A program made the position numbers and the translations under genes. Shown here in pieces: positions 24,481-32,513 of a stretch of DNA of 64,000 nt. Source of the stretch: CAYJLF01 sp964371055 (GTDB lineage Bacteria; Eisenbacteria; RBG-16-71-46; CAIMUX01); NCBI GenBank assembly GCA_964371055.1, contig CAYJLF010000002.1, positions 62,001-126,000 on the forward strand, given 5' to 3'. Within the stretch, counting starts at the first letter, position 1. Each line of letters starts with the position of its first letter. The notes under the pieces are model-generated. The model ran no database searches and was not told where the DNA came from. It saw only the letters and a program-made list of their open reading frames with translations.

Positions 24481-25395
24481 ATGAAACTGAACGATGCGAT
24501 GACCCGGAGACGGTTCCTGCGGGACGCGGCCTGGTTCGGGGCTACGGCCGTCGTGGCCGGCGGATCGCTGCCGGGCTTCGCGCGCGCGCAGTCGGCGTCA
24601 ATGTCACCCGATCTGGCCGTGGCGAAGGGAATCGATCCCGCCCGCAACGCGCTGGCGGCGATCGATGCCCTGGGCGGGTTCTCTCGATTCGTCCGCCCGG
24701 GCCAGACTGTCGCGATCAAACCGAACCCGATCGGGCGGGCGCGCCCCGAGATGGGGCTCAATACCCACCCGGCGATCATCGAGGCCGTGGTGCGGGGCTG
24801 CGTCGCGGCCGGCGCGGCCAAGGTCACCGTCTTCAGCCGGGACGATCGTGGGTCGATGGACGTCAATGGGACGTCCGACGCGGTGAAGAACGGCGGCGGC
24901 GAGCTGGTGATCCCCGACGGACCGGACGACTATCGGGAGATCCTGGTGCCGCGGGGAAGAGTCCTGCGCCGGGAGATGATCGCTACCGCGCTCCTGGACG
25001 CCGATCTCTTCATCAACCTGCCGGTCGCGAAGCACCACGCCGGCACCGAATTCACCGGTGCGATGAAGAACCTGATGGGCGTGAATCAGAACGCGCTCTT
25101 CTACCACCAGACCGATCTGCACCAGTGCATCGCGGAGGTGGCCTCCGCCGTCAGGCCGCAGCTCATCGTGGTGGACGCGAGCCACGTCCTGCTCACCAAC
25201 GGCCCGGTCGGTCCGGGCAAGGTGATCCATCCCCAGACGGTGATCGCCGGGGTCGACCCGGTGGCGGCCGACGCCTTCGCGGCCCGGGCCTACTTCAAGG
25301 ACCCCGGCAGCGTCCGGCACATCCGGATGGCCTACGATCTCGGGGTGGGGGAGATCGACCTGGCGAGACTCCGGATTCACGAGTTCGAGGTGTAG
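24481..25395 (+). CDS. Tat-exported DUF362-family protein
   Basis: 304 residues. The N-terminus carries a twin-arginine signal (MTRRRFLRDAAWFGATA, cleavage near ARAQ). The body matches DUF362: VAIKPNPIG, THPAIIEAVVRGCVAAGA, INLPVAKHHAGTEFTGAMKNLMGV, and an ending in HIRMAYDLGVGEID. Family members with extra ferredoxin Cys exist, but no Fe-S Cys cluster is seen here. Export by Tat implies folding, perhaps with a cofactor, before transport. The reaction is unknown. The start at 24481 has AGAGGAG upstream, and the earlier in-frame ATG has no signal before it. Confidence 0.85.
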   Translation: MKLNDAMTRRRFLRDAAWFGATAVVAGGSLPGFARAQSASMSPDLAVAKGIDPARNALAAIDALGGFSRFVRPGQTVAIKPNPIGRARPEMGLNTHPAIIEAVVRGCVAAGAAKVTVFSRDDRGSMDVNGTSDAVKNGGGELVIPDGPDDYREILVPRGRVLRREMIATALLDADLFINLPVAKHHAGTEFTGAMKNLMGVNQNALFYHQTDLHQCIAEVASAVRPQLIVVDASHVLLTNGPVGPGKVIHPQTVIAGVDPVAADAFAARAYFKDPGSVRHIRMAYDLGVGEIDLARLRIHEFEV

Positions 25396-25421
25396 AAAGC
25401 TGGCCGGCCGGAACCGGATCT

Positions 25422-25429
25422 GCTATACT
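25422..25429 (+). promoter_or_regulatory. Extended -10 promoter placed for a leaderless or near-leaderless mRNA
   Basis: TGCTATACT-type extended -10 element (TATACT at 25424-25429) ends 9 bases before the ATG of the beta-helix gene. No ribosome-binding sequence lies between. Transcription from it would begin within a few bases of the start codon. Confidence 0.4.
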
Positions 25430-25438
25430 CGCAACAAG

Positions 25439-26167
25439 ATGCGTCTGTCCCCTCTTCGGATCCGCTGGAGCCTGCGCGCCGCGGCCTCGGTCGCGGCGTC
25501 GTGCGTCGCTTGGATCCTGGTTCTCCTCGTTTTTCCCGCGGCCGCCCGGGCCGGCACGCTGCAGGAAGCCTTCGAAGCTGCCGGCCCGGCGAACGGCTAC
25601 GGCAAGTGGGTGGAACTGCAGACTGGCAGGGTCTACACCGGCGGGCTCCAGATCGGTCCATCTCTGAGTCCCCTCGAATACGAGCTGGTCGGCCCGCCCG
25701 GGATCGACACGCGGATCAAGGGGAACGGCGCCATCCTCGATCTCCAGGGCGGGCAGTTGATGATCAGCGATTGCGACAACCGCCTCGACATCGATGACTG
25801 CATCGTCCTGAACGGCAACATTCGCTATCGCGGGATCACGAGCGACGTGCTGGAGGTCAATCCGGTCGGCTCGGTCCGCTACTGCACCTTCTGGCGCGTG
25901 CACGACTACGGCATCCGTCTGCAGGGCGCGGGCGCGGGGATCACCCTGGAGCGGAACATCGTCGTCACCGCCTATGACACCGGTTGGGACTGGGTCTATA
26001 CCACCGGAATGGCGAACAGCTGGCTTCCGACCGGCACCTGCATCTCGTTCAGCGGACAGGACGGGCTTTTCGGCACGCCTCTGGTCGCGCAGAACTGGAC
26101 CTTCCAGGAGGGCCCGGCCAACGGCGAGCCGCTGCGCCACTACTCTCGCCTCTGCGACTGGGGGTGA
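25439..26167 (+). CDS. Secreted right-handed beta-helix protein, N-terminal piece (interrupted)
   Basis: 242 residues to a TGA at 26165-26167. There is a signal peptide (about 1-38, ending AARAG) and then beta-helix-type strands: VELQTGRVYTGGLQIG, INDCDNR-like turns, VRYCTFWRVHDYGIRL and GITLERNIVVTAYDTG. The following segment continues in the very same frame after the TGA (Phe-Glu-Pro, then the next listed piece), inside what looks like one domain. This is most simply one 762-codon gene broken by a nonsense codon or a sequence error. No ribosome site precedes its ATG; the promoter just upstream suggests leaderless translation. Confidence 0.7.
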   Translation: MRLSPLRIRWSLRAAASVAASCVAWILVLLVFPAAARAGTLQEAFEAAGPANGYGKWVELQTGRVYTGGLQIGPSLSPLEYELVGPPGIDTRIKGNGAILDLQGGQLMISDCDNRLDIDDCIVLNGNIRYRGITSDVLEVNPVGSVRYCTFWRVHDYGIRLQGAGAGITLERNIVVTAYDTGWDWVYTTGMANSWLPTGTCISFSGQDGLFGTPLVAQNWTFQEGPANGEPLRHYSRLCDWG

Positions 26168-26176
26168 TTCGAACCG

Positions 26177-27727
26177 ATGCCCTGGCCGGGCGCCGGGGGA
26201 GCTCCCTACTACAACGTCATCGGGCTCGATCCGCAACTGCTCGATCCGGAGCAGGGCGATTTCCGCCTGCAGCCGGGTTCGCCCGCCTTGGGATACGGGT
26301 GCCGTGTCTTCCCACCACCGCGGATCGGCGGCCCGGCGGCGCCGGGTTCCGAGGTGGATGGTGTGCGCTTCGGGCCGGAGTCAGGGATGAACGCGGCATC
26401 CCTCGCTCGGGCCGGTCGCGGCCTGATCACGGTTTCCGGATCGATCGCGGCCGACACCGCGTGGAACGCCGACACGGTGCTGGTCACGGGCGAAATCGTG
26501 ATCGAAAACGGTGTCACGCTGGAGATCGCGCCGGGCACGCGGATCCTCTTCGCCGGATGGTACGCCCTCGCCGTGGAGGGGCGTCTGCTCGCTCTCGGCA
26601 CGCCGTCGACGCCGATCCGCTTCGACAGTCTCGAGCCGGAGTTGTTCCAGCCCGACTGGACCGTATCCGGTGCGTGGGGCGGCCTTCGTTTTCATGAGAC
26701 CCTTGCCGCCAACGGGCTTTCGCGCCTGGAGTGGTGCGAGGTGGCGCACGCCAAGGGAGTCGACTCGCGTCGCCAGGGCGGAGCGCTCTCGATGATCGGC
26801 TGCTCGGTGCTCGCCGTACGCAACTGCGTTTTTCGCGAGAACGTCGCCGAGTACGGCTCCGTCCTCTACGCCGAGCGGAGCGCGAACCCGCTTCTGACCG
26901 GTTGCCTCCTGCACGACAACTACGGACTGATCGGCGGCTCGGCGCTCTTTCTCGTCGACTCCTACCCGCGCCTCTTCCAGTGCACGATCTACAACAACCC
27001 CAGTCTGAACGACGACATCTTCTACGACACGGCGGCCATCCACACCTATCACAGCAAGCCGACGATCGAAGGCTGCATTCTCTACGAGAACTACTCGTCG
27101 TACTTCCTGCCGATCCAGATCCGGGAGGGGAAGCCGTTCTACACGCGGTGGAGCGACATCCAGTACGGGATGGATGGAGAGGGGGACTTCGACCTCCCTC
27201 CCCAGTTCATCGGCGCGGGGGACCATCCCTATGCGCTGGGGCCGCAGTCTCCGTGCGTCGATGCGGGCCCGCCTGACACCGATGGCGATGGTCTCCTGCC
27301 CGTCGACCTGGCCGGCCTGCCGCGCGTGGCGCAAGGGCGCATCGACGTGGGCGCGTACGAGTGGTCCGACCCGGCGGGAATCGTGGACGAACTGCCCGGC
27401 CACTCAGGGCCGCGGGGCCTCCGCGCCGAGCCCAACCCGGCAGCCGGGGACGTCACGATCCGCTTCGCGCTGCGACAGGCGGCGCCGATTCTACTGACCC
27501 TCCACGACGTCCACGGCCGGCAGCTCGGCCTCCTGGCCGACGGAATGGTCGAGGCGGGTGATCACGCGGTCAGGATCGACGCATCACGGTTCGGCCGGAC
27601 GCCGGTGGCGACCGGCACGGCGGGTCGGGCCTCACGATCCGGCTCGCCCGGGGCCGGCGTCTTCTGGGTGCGCCTCAGCCGGGCGGGAGCGCCGCCCGAG
27701 GCGATCCGTATCGTGCGCCTCCGCTAG
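26177..27727 (+). CDS. Right-handed beta-helix protein with FlgD-like C-terminal domain, C-terminal piece
   Basis: 516 residues from the first in-frame ATG after the interrupting TGA. It starts mid-domain (NVIGLDPQLLDPEQGDF, a usual closing segment of such repeats) and has no signal peptide. A second beta-helix follows (GGALSMIGCSVLAVRNCVF, NPLLTGCLLHDNYG, KPTIEGCILYENY), then SPCVDAGPPDTDGDG and an FlgD/T9SS-type Ig tail (RAEPNPAAGDVTIRFAL...ILLTLHDVHGRQLGLL...GVFWVRLSRAG). The tail is typical of surface-sorted proteins in FCB bacteria. If the TGA is real, this half would lack export unless translated by read-through. Confidence 0.7.
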   Translation: MPWPGAGGAPYYNVIGLDPQLLDPEQGDFRLQPGSPALGYGCRVFPPPRIGGPAAPGSEVDGVRFGPESGMNAASLARAGRGLITVSGSIAADTAWNADTVLVTGEIVIENGVTLEIAPGTRILFAGWYALAVEGRLLALGTPSTPIRFDSLEPELFQPDWTVSGAWGGLRFHETLAANGLSRLEWCEVAHAKGVDSRRQGGALSMIGCSVLAVRNCVFRENVAEYGSVLYAERSANPLLTGCLLHDNYGLIGGSALFLVDSYPRLFQCTIYNNPSLNDDIFYDTAAIHTYHSKPTIEGCILYENYSSYFLPIQIREGKPFYTRWSDIQYGMDGEGDFDLPPQFIGAGDHPYALGPQSPCVDAGPPDTDGDGLLPVDLAGLPRVAQGRIDVGAYEWSDPAGIVDELPGHSGPRGLRAEPNPAAGDVTIRFALRQAAPILLTLHDVHGRQLGLLADGMVEAGDHAVRIDASRFGRTPVATGTAGRASRSGSPGAGVFWVRLSRAGAPPEAIRIVRLR

Positions 27728-27855
27728 GGTAGCGCCGGGGGGCGCCGACTCCCACGAATGCAGGCGATCCAGCGAGACGGAACCCTCCGTCCCCGTGTTG
27801 CGTACCCTCCCCCTGGCCGTCACCCTGTCCGTCGGCGCTCCGCGGAGGAGGATCC

Positions 27856-28782
27856 ATGCTCGCCATCCACGACCTCGTCAAGGTCTACCCCGGTCCCGTC
27901 GCCGCCCTGCAAGGCGTTCACCTCGAGATCCCGAACGGGATGTTCGGGCTCCTCGGCCCCAACGGAGCCGGCAAGACGACCCTGATGCGGATCGTGGCCG
28001 GTCTGCTCGAAGCGACGGCCGGCGAGGTCACGCTGGATGGGGAGGAGATTCTCTCCGCCCCGGAGCGGGTCTGGCCGCGGCTGGGGTACCTCCCGCAGGA
28101 ATTCGGGTTCTACCCGCACCTCACCGGCGAGCAGATGCTGGCGTACCTGCTGCACCTCAAAGGGGTGAGCGCTCCCCAGGGCATGAAGCGGCTCTGCGCG
28201 GAACTGCTGGAGCAGGTCAACCTTTCGTTCGCCGCCCGGCGCCGCGTCAAGTCGTACTCCGGCGGCATGCGCCAGAGGCTCGGCGTCGCGCAGGCGATCG
28301 CCGGCACCCCCCGGCTCATCATCGTCGACGAGCCGACCGCGGGGCTCGATCCGGAGGAGCGCCTCCGCTTCTACCGTCTGCTGACCACGCTCGCCACCGA
28401 GCGCATCGTCCTGCTCTCGACCCACATCGTGGAAGACGTCGGGGTCCTCTGTCCGCGCTTCGCCGTCATCCGACAGGGGCGCGTGATTGCCGAGACCTCG
28501 CCGACACGGGCGAAGGCCGATCTCGAGGGGATGATCTTCGAGGGGGAAGCCGATGCCGCCGACCTGGAGGATCTCCGGCGAACGCGCTGTGTCACGCAGG
28601 CGATCCTGGTCGAGGGACGTAATCGCGTGCGGATCTACGAGCCCGAGGGAAGGTCCCCGGCCGGGTTCGCGGCGGTGACTCCGACCTTGGAGGATGCCTA
28701 CCTGGTGATGATGCGCACGGGTGGAAATGGCCACGGACAGCCCCACGACCATCTTGCCCGCGTGGACGGAGGCGCGCGGTGA
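27856..28782 (+). CDS. ABC transporter ATP-binding protein
   Basis: 308 residues. Walker A is GPNGAGKTT at 34-42, the Q-loop is in YLPQEFGFYP, the signature is YSGGMRQRLG at 134-143, Walker B is LIIVDEP at about 154-160, followed by the D-loop GLDP and the H-loop STH at 188-190. The C-terminal 90 residues are a family-specific extension. GGAGGA lies 6 bases upstream. Its stop overlaps the GTG of the permease-peptidase gene by 4 bases, so the two are coupled and form one transporter. Confidence 0.93.
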   Translation: MLAIHDLVKVYPGPVAALQGVHLEIPNGMFGLLGPNGAGKTTLMRIVAGLLEATAGEVTLDGEEILSAPERVWPRLGYLPQEFGFYPHLTGEQMLAYLLHLKGVSAPQGMKRLCAELLEQVNLSFAARRRVKSYSGGMRQRLGVAQAIAGTPRLIIVDEPTAGLDPEERLRFYRLLTTLATERIVLLSTHIVEDVGVLCPRFAVIRQGRVIAETSPTRAKADLEGMIFEGEADAADLEDLRRTRCVTQAILVEGRNRVRIYEPEGRSPAGFAAVTPTLEDAYLVMMRTGGNGHGQPHDHLARVDGGAR

Positions 28783-31700
28783 GCCGCGGCTGCTTCGGCC
28801 TGGTCTTCCGGCAGGATCTCCGGCACCAGGTCGGCCGCCCGATCCTCTGGATCCTCATCCTGCTCCTGGCGGTGACCGCCTGGGGGCTGTCGATCGGCGA
28901 TGTCCGGATCTCCTCCGGCGACAGCTCCGTCGGCGGAACGAAGGCGTGGATCACCTCCGACTTCAACAACTCCAAGCTCTTCGCGATGGAGATCTTCCTC
29001 TTCTACTCGCTCTTCCTGGCGGTCGTGGCAGGAATGGCGATCATGCAGGACGACGAACTCAAGGTGGGGGAGCTCCTGCATGCGACGCCGCTCCGGCCGG
29101 GGGAGTACATCTGGGGCAAGTTTCTCGCCGTCATCGTGGCGTTTTGCGGGGTGCTGGCGCTGCACATCCTGGCCACGATCTTCTTCAACCATGTTCTGCC
29201 GAACCCGAAGGCATCCGAGGTGCGCGGTCCCTTCTCGATCGTGAACTACCTGAAGCCGGCTCTGGTCTTCGGCTTGCCTTCACTCCTCTTTGTGGGCGGC
29301 ACCACCTTCGCGGTCGGCGAGCGCACCCGCCGGCCGATCCTGGTCTTCTTCCTGCCGGTGGCGGCGATCCTCTTCTGCGGGTTCTTCGTCTGGCAATGGA
29401 CGCCGAGCTGGCTGACGCCGGGGTTGAACCGCCTGCTGATGTTGCTCGATGTGGCAGGAGTGCGCTGGCTGAGCGAGACGTGGCTGCGCGTCGATCGCGG
29501 AGTCGCCTTCTACAACACGGCACCGGTCGCGTTCGACCTCCCCTTCCTGCTGAGCCGGCTGGGGTTCATCGCGATCGGCCTGGCTTCGGTCGCGTGGAGC
29601 GCGCACCGTTTCGGTGTGACGCTGCGGGGCCGAGGCGCGGAGCGGGCGGGCCGGAGTGGGCGGGAGCGAGCTTCTTCGGCCGCCGGGAGATCCGATGCGG
29701 CCACCGGGCCCGGAGGGAGGGATCTCGCCCTCGCTCCGCCACTTTCCCAGCTCGCGATGACGGTCTCGCCGCCCGGGTTTCTCCGCGGGGCGTGGCATGT
29801 CCTCCGCTTCGAGTTTGCCGAGCTGCGCAGCCAGCCCGGGCTTTACCTCTTCGTGCCGATGATTCTGCTCCAGACGCTCGGCAATGGTCTGACGGCTCTG
29901 GGAGCGTTCGAGACCCCTCTCCTGCTCACCCCCGGAGCATTCGCCGTCCGCACGATGAACACCCTGACGCTCCTCGTCGCCTTCCTGACCCTCTTCTATA
30001 CGGTTGAGTCGTTCCGGCGGGAGCGGAACACCGGCATCTACCAGCTCTACTTCGCCACCCCGGCGCGCACGACCTCGATCCTGTTCGGCAAGATCGCCGC
30101 GAACGCCTTCGTCGGGGTCGTCGTGACGATCGCGACGTTTCTAGGCGGCGCGATCGCGCTCCTGGTGCAGGGGAAGGTGCCGCTCGATCTCGGACCGTTC
30201 CTGCTCGTCTGGGGCGTGCTGCTCCTGCCGACCTTTCTGCTCTGGACCTCGTTTGTGATGTTCCTCTTCGCGCTGACGAACAACCGGTACGCCACCTACG
30301 GACTGGGACTGGCGGCCCTCGCGGCGACCGGCCTCGTCCAGATGCTGGGGAAGATGAGCTGGGTGGGGAACTGGGATCTCTGGAGCGTGCTGCTCTGGAC
30401 CGACCTGGGAACCCTCCAGCTGGACCGCGTGGCCCTGCTTCTCAACCGGGCGGCGGCGATCGGCGCGACCGTCTTCTTCGTCGTGCTGACGGTGCGGATC
30501 TTTCCCCGCCACGATCGGGACGCCACCCGCCTGATGCACCGTCTCTCTCCGCGGGCGCTCGGCGTCGGCACGCTTCGCCTCCTTCCGTACGCGGCCGCCC
30601 CGGTGGCCGCCCTGATCGCGCTGGGCGTGCTGATCGACCAGGGGTTCCAGGGCCGGGCGATGGAGAAGCTGGCGAAGGACTACTGGAAGCAGAATCTCGC
30701 CACATGGAAGGATGCGCCGACGGCCGACATCACGCACGTCGAGCTCGATCTCGAACTCGATCCCGCCCGGCGCGCCTTCCGCGCCGACGGGTCCTATCTC
30801 GTGGTCAACACCGAGGGGACGCCGCTGGCGAAGTTCGCCTTCACCGGAGGCCTGCACTGGGAGGACGTCTCCTGGACGATGCGCGGCGCCGAGTACAAGC
30901 CCGAGGACCGCACGCGGCTCTACGTCTTCACCCCGCCGGCGCCGCTTCTGCCCGGCGACACCGTGACGATCGGCTTCCGGTACCACGGGCGCTACCCGAA
31001 GGGGATCACGAAGAACGGCGGCGGAGTGCGGGAGTTCATCCTCCCCTCCGGCGTCGTGTTGACCAGTTTCTCGCAGAGTTTCGTCCCGACCCCCGGGTTC
31101 GACGAGTCGATCGGGATCGACAAGCACAACCGGTACGAGCCGCGCGTCTATCCGGCGGATCACTTCGCGGGCTTGACGCGTCCCGCGCTCGGCTCCCGGG
31201 CGCCTTTCACCACGAGGATGCGGATCACGGCTCCGGTCGAGTACATCGCCAACGCCGTCGGCACGAAGACAGCCGAATCGGTCGCCGGCGGCCGCCGCAC
31301 CGTCACCTGGGAGAGCGATCGGCCGGTCCGCTTCTTCAACGTCGTGGCCGGACGCTGGAATGAGCATCGCGGAGACGGAACCGCGGTCTACTACCATCCG
31401 AAGCACTCGTACAACGTGGAGGAGATGGGCCTGGCGCTCGGCGCCGCGCGAAAGTGGTACTCGGAGTGGTTCTGGCCCTATCCCTGGAAGGAGCTCAAGC
31501 TGAGCGAGTTCCCCGGGCTCGCCTTCTACGCGCAGGGATTTCCGACCAACATCACCTTTTCCGAGGGGATCGGCTTTCTGACGAAGAGCGATCCGAAGAC
31601 GAACACCGCCTTCCTCGTGACCGCGCACGAGGCGGCGCACCAGTGGTGGGCGAACCTTCTGACGCCCGGAAAGGGACCCGGGGCGGAGGTTCTGGCCGAG

Positions 31701-32420
31701 GGGATGGCCCACTTCTCGACCATTCTCCTGATCGAGCAGGAGAAGGGGGAGAGAGCCCGGATCGAGTTCTGCAAGCGGATCGAGGAGCGCTACGGCGATC
31801 GGCGCCACGCGGATGCCGAGCGTCCTTTGGTACGGATCGACGGCTCGAAAGATGGCGACGAGACCGTCCTGTACGACAAGGGAGGCTGGGCCTTCTGGAT
31901 GCTGCTGCACCAGATGGGGCGCGAGAACGCGCTGGCCGGCATCCGGAACTTCATTGGGACGTACAAGGACGGCCCGGACTATCCGGTGCTGGAGGACTTC
32001 CTCGCCGCGATGCGTCCGTTCGCGCCGGACTCGACCGCCTACGATGCCTTCGTGCGCCAGTGGTTCTTCGAGGTGGCGGTGCCGGAGTATCGTCTGAGCC
32101 ACGCGAGGCGGGCCGAACACGACGACGCGACGACGGCCGCCACCGATGCGCCGGCCGATGGCTGGCTCGCCGCGGCGACCGTGCAGAACAGCGGCGCTGG
32201 CACGATGGCGGTCACGATCGCAGCGGAGACGGGCGACCGCTACGACAAGGACGGCCGCAGGTCCGCGGAGTACCGGGAGGCGCGATCCGTGATCACGCTC
32301 GGCGCGGGCGAGGAGCAGGAAGTTGCCATATCGTGCGACTTCAAGCCGGAGCGGATCGTCGTCGATCCGGACGCGCTGGTGTTGCAGCTGATGCGAGAGA
32401 ACGCGGTGGCCGGGCTGTAG
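28779..32420 (+). CDS. ABC permease fused to an M1-type (gluzincin) aminopeptidase domain
   Basis: 1213 residues. Residues 1-300 and about 335-620 are two six-helix ABC-2-type permease halves, separated by a Gly/Arg-rich linker. From about 650 a domain similar to M1 aminopeptidases begins, with a YHGRYPKG-type N-domain. Its zinc site is HEAAH at 950-954 with the third ligand Glu 20 residues after the second His, in AEGMAHF. A conserved Tyr lies further on. The peptidase is expected outside the cytoplasm, next to the channel. Known relatives in Bacteroidetes and related lineages carry the same fusion, but substrates are not established. The GTG start overlaps the ATPase stop. A strong hairpin covers its own stop codon. 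Confidence 0.9.
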   Translation: MSRGCFGLVFRQDLRHQVGRPILWILILLLAVTAWGLSIGDVRISSGDSSVGGTKAWITSDFNNSKLFAMEIFLFYSLFLAVVAGMAIMQDDELKVGELLHATPLRPGEYIWGKFLAVIVAFCGVLALHILATIFFNHVLPNPKASEVRGPFSIVNYLKPALVFGLPSLLFVGGTTFAVGERTRRPILVFFLPVAAILFCGFFVWQWTPSWLTPGLNRLLMLLDVAGVRWLSETWLRVDRGVAFYNTAPVAFDLPFLLSRLGFIAIGLASVAWSAHRFGVTLRGRGAERAGRSGRERASSAAGRSDAATGPGGRDLALAPPLSQLAMTVSPPGFLRGAWHVLRFEFAELRSQPGLYLFVPMILLQTLGNGLTALGAFETPLLLTPGAFAVRTMNTLTLLVAFLTLFYTVESFRRERNTGIYQLYFATPARTTSILFGKIAANAFVGVVVTIATFLGGAIALLVQGKVPLDLGPFLLVWGVLLLPTFLLWTSFVMFLFALTNNRYATYGLGLAALAATGLVQMLGKMSWVGNWDLWSVLLWTDLGTLQLDRVALLLNRAAAIGATVFFVVLTVRIFPRHDRDATRLMHRLSPRALGVGTLRLLPYAAAPVAALIALGVLIDQGFQGRAMEKLAKDYWKQNLATWKDAPTADITHVELDLELDPARRAFRADGSYLVVNTEGTPLAKFAFTGGLHWEDVSWTMRGAEYKPEDRTRLYVFTPPAPLLPGDTVTIGFRYHGRYPKGITKNGGGVREFILPSGVVLTSFSQSFVPTPGFDESIGIDKHNRYEPRVYPADHFAGLTRPALGSRAPFTTRMRITAPVEYIANAVGTKTAESVAGGRRTVTWESDRPVRFFNVVAGRWNEHRGDGTAVYYHPKHSYNVEEMGLALGAARKWYSEWFWPYPWKELKLSEFPGLAFYAQGFPTNITFSEGIGFLTKSDPKTNTAFLVTAHEAAHQWWANLLTPGKGPGAEVLAEGMAHFSTILLIEQEKGERARIEFCKRIEERYGDRRHADAERPLVRIDGSKDGDETVLYDKGGWAFWMLLHQMGRENALAGIRNFIGTYKDGPDYPVLEDFLAAMRPFAPDSTAYDAFVRQWFFEVAVPEYRLSHARRAEHDDATTAATDAPADGWLAAATVQNSGAGTMAVTIAAETGDRYDKDGRRSAEYREARSVITLGAGEEQEVAISCDFKPERIVVDPDALVLQLMRENAVAGL

Positions 32421-32436
32421 GCCACCGCGTTCCTTA
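32400..32436 (+). terminator. Rho-independent-type terminator overlapping the stop codon
   Basis: AACGCGGTGGCC, an 8-base loop, GGCCACCGCGTT: a perfect 12-bp stem. The TAG of the permease-peptidase lies in the loop/right-arm junction (32418-32420). The tail is tccttac, only modestly T-rich. Confidence 0.75.
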
Positions 32437-32513
32437 CAATCCTCCGGCGATCCCGGCTACCGCCGCGTGGGAGCGAGGTCTCCACCGATCGGTCCGGCAT
32501 CGTCGCGCTTCTT

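Noticed and set aside
26165..26167. Selenocysteine or pyrrolysine-type recoding at the in-frame TGA
   Set aside because: No clear SECIS-like hairpin directly downstream, no catalytic context expected for Sec in a beta-helix; nonsense or sequence error is simpler.
30141..32120. Minus-strand open frame opposite the permease-peptidase
   Set aside because: Antisense to the zinc-peptidase domain; Arg/Gly/Glu-rich without motif or ribosome site.
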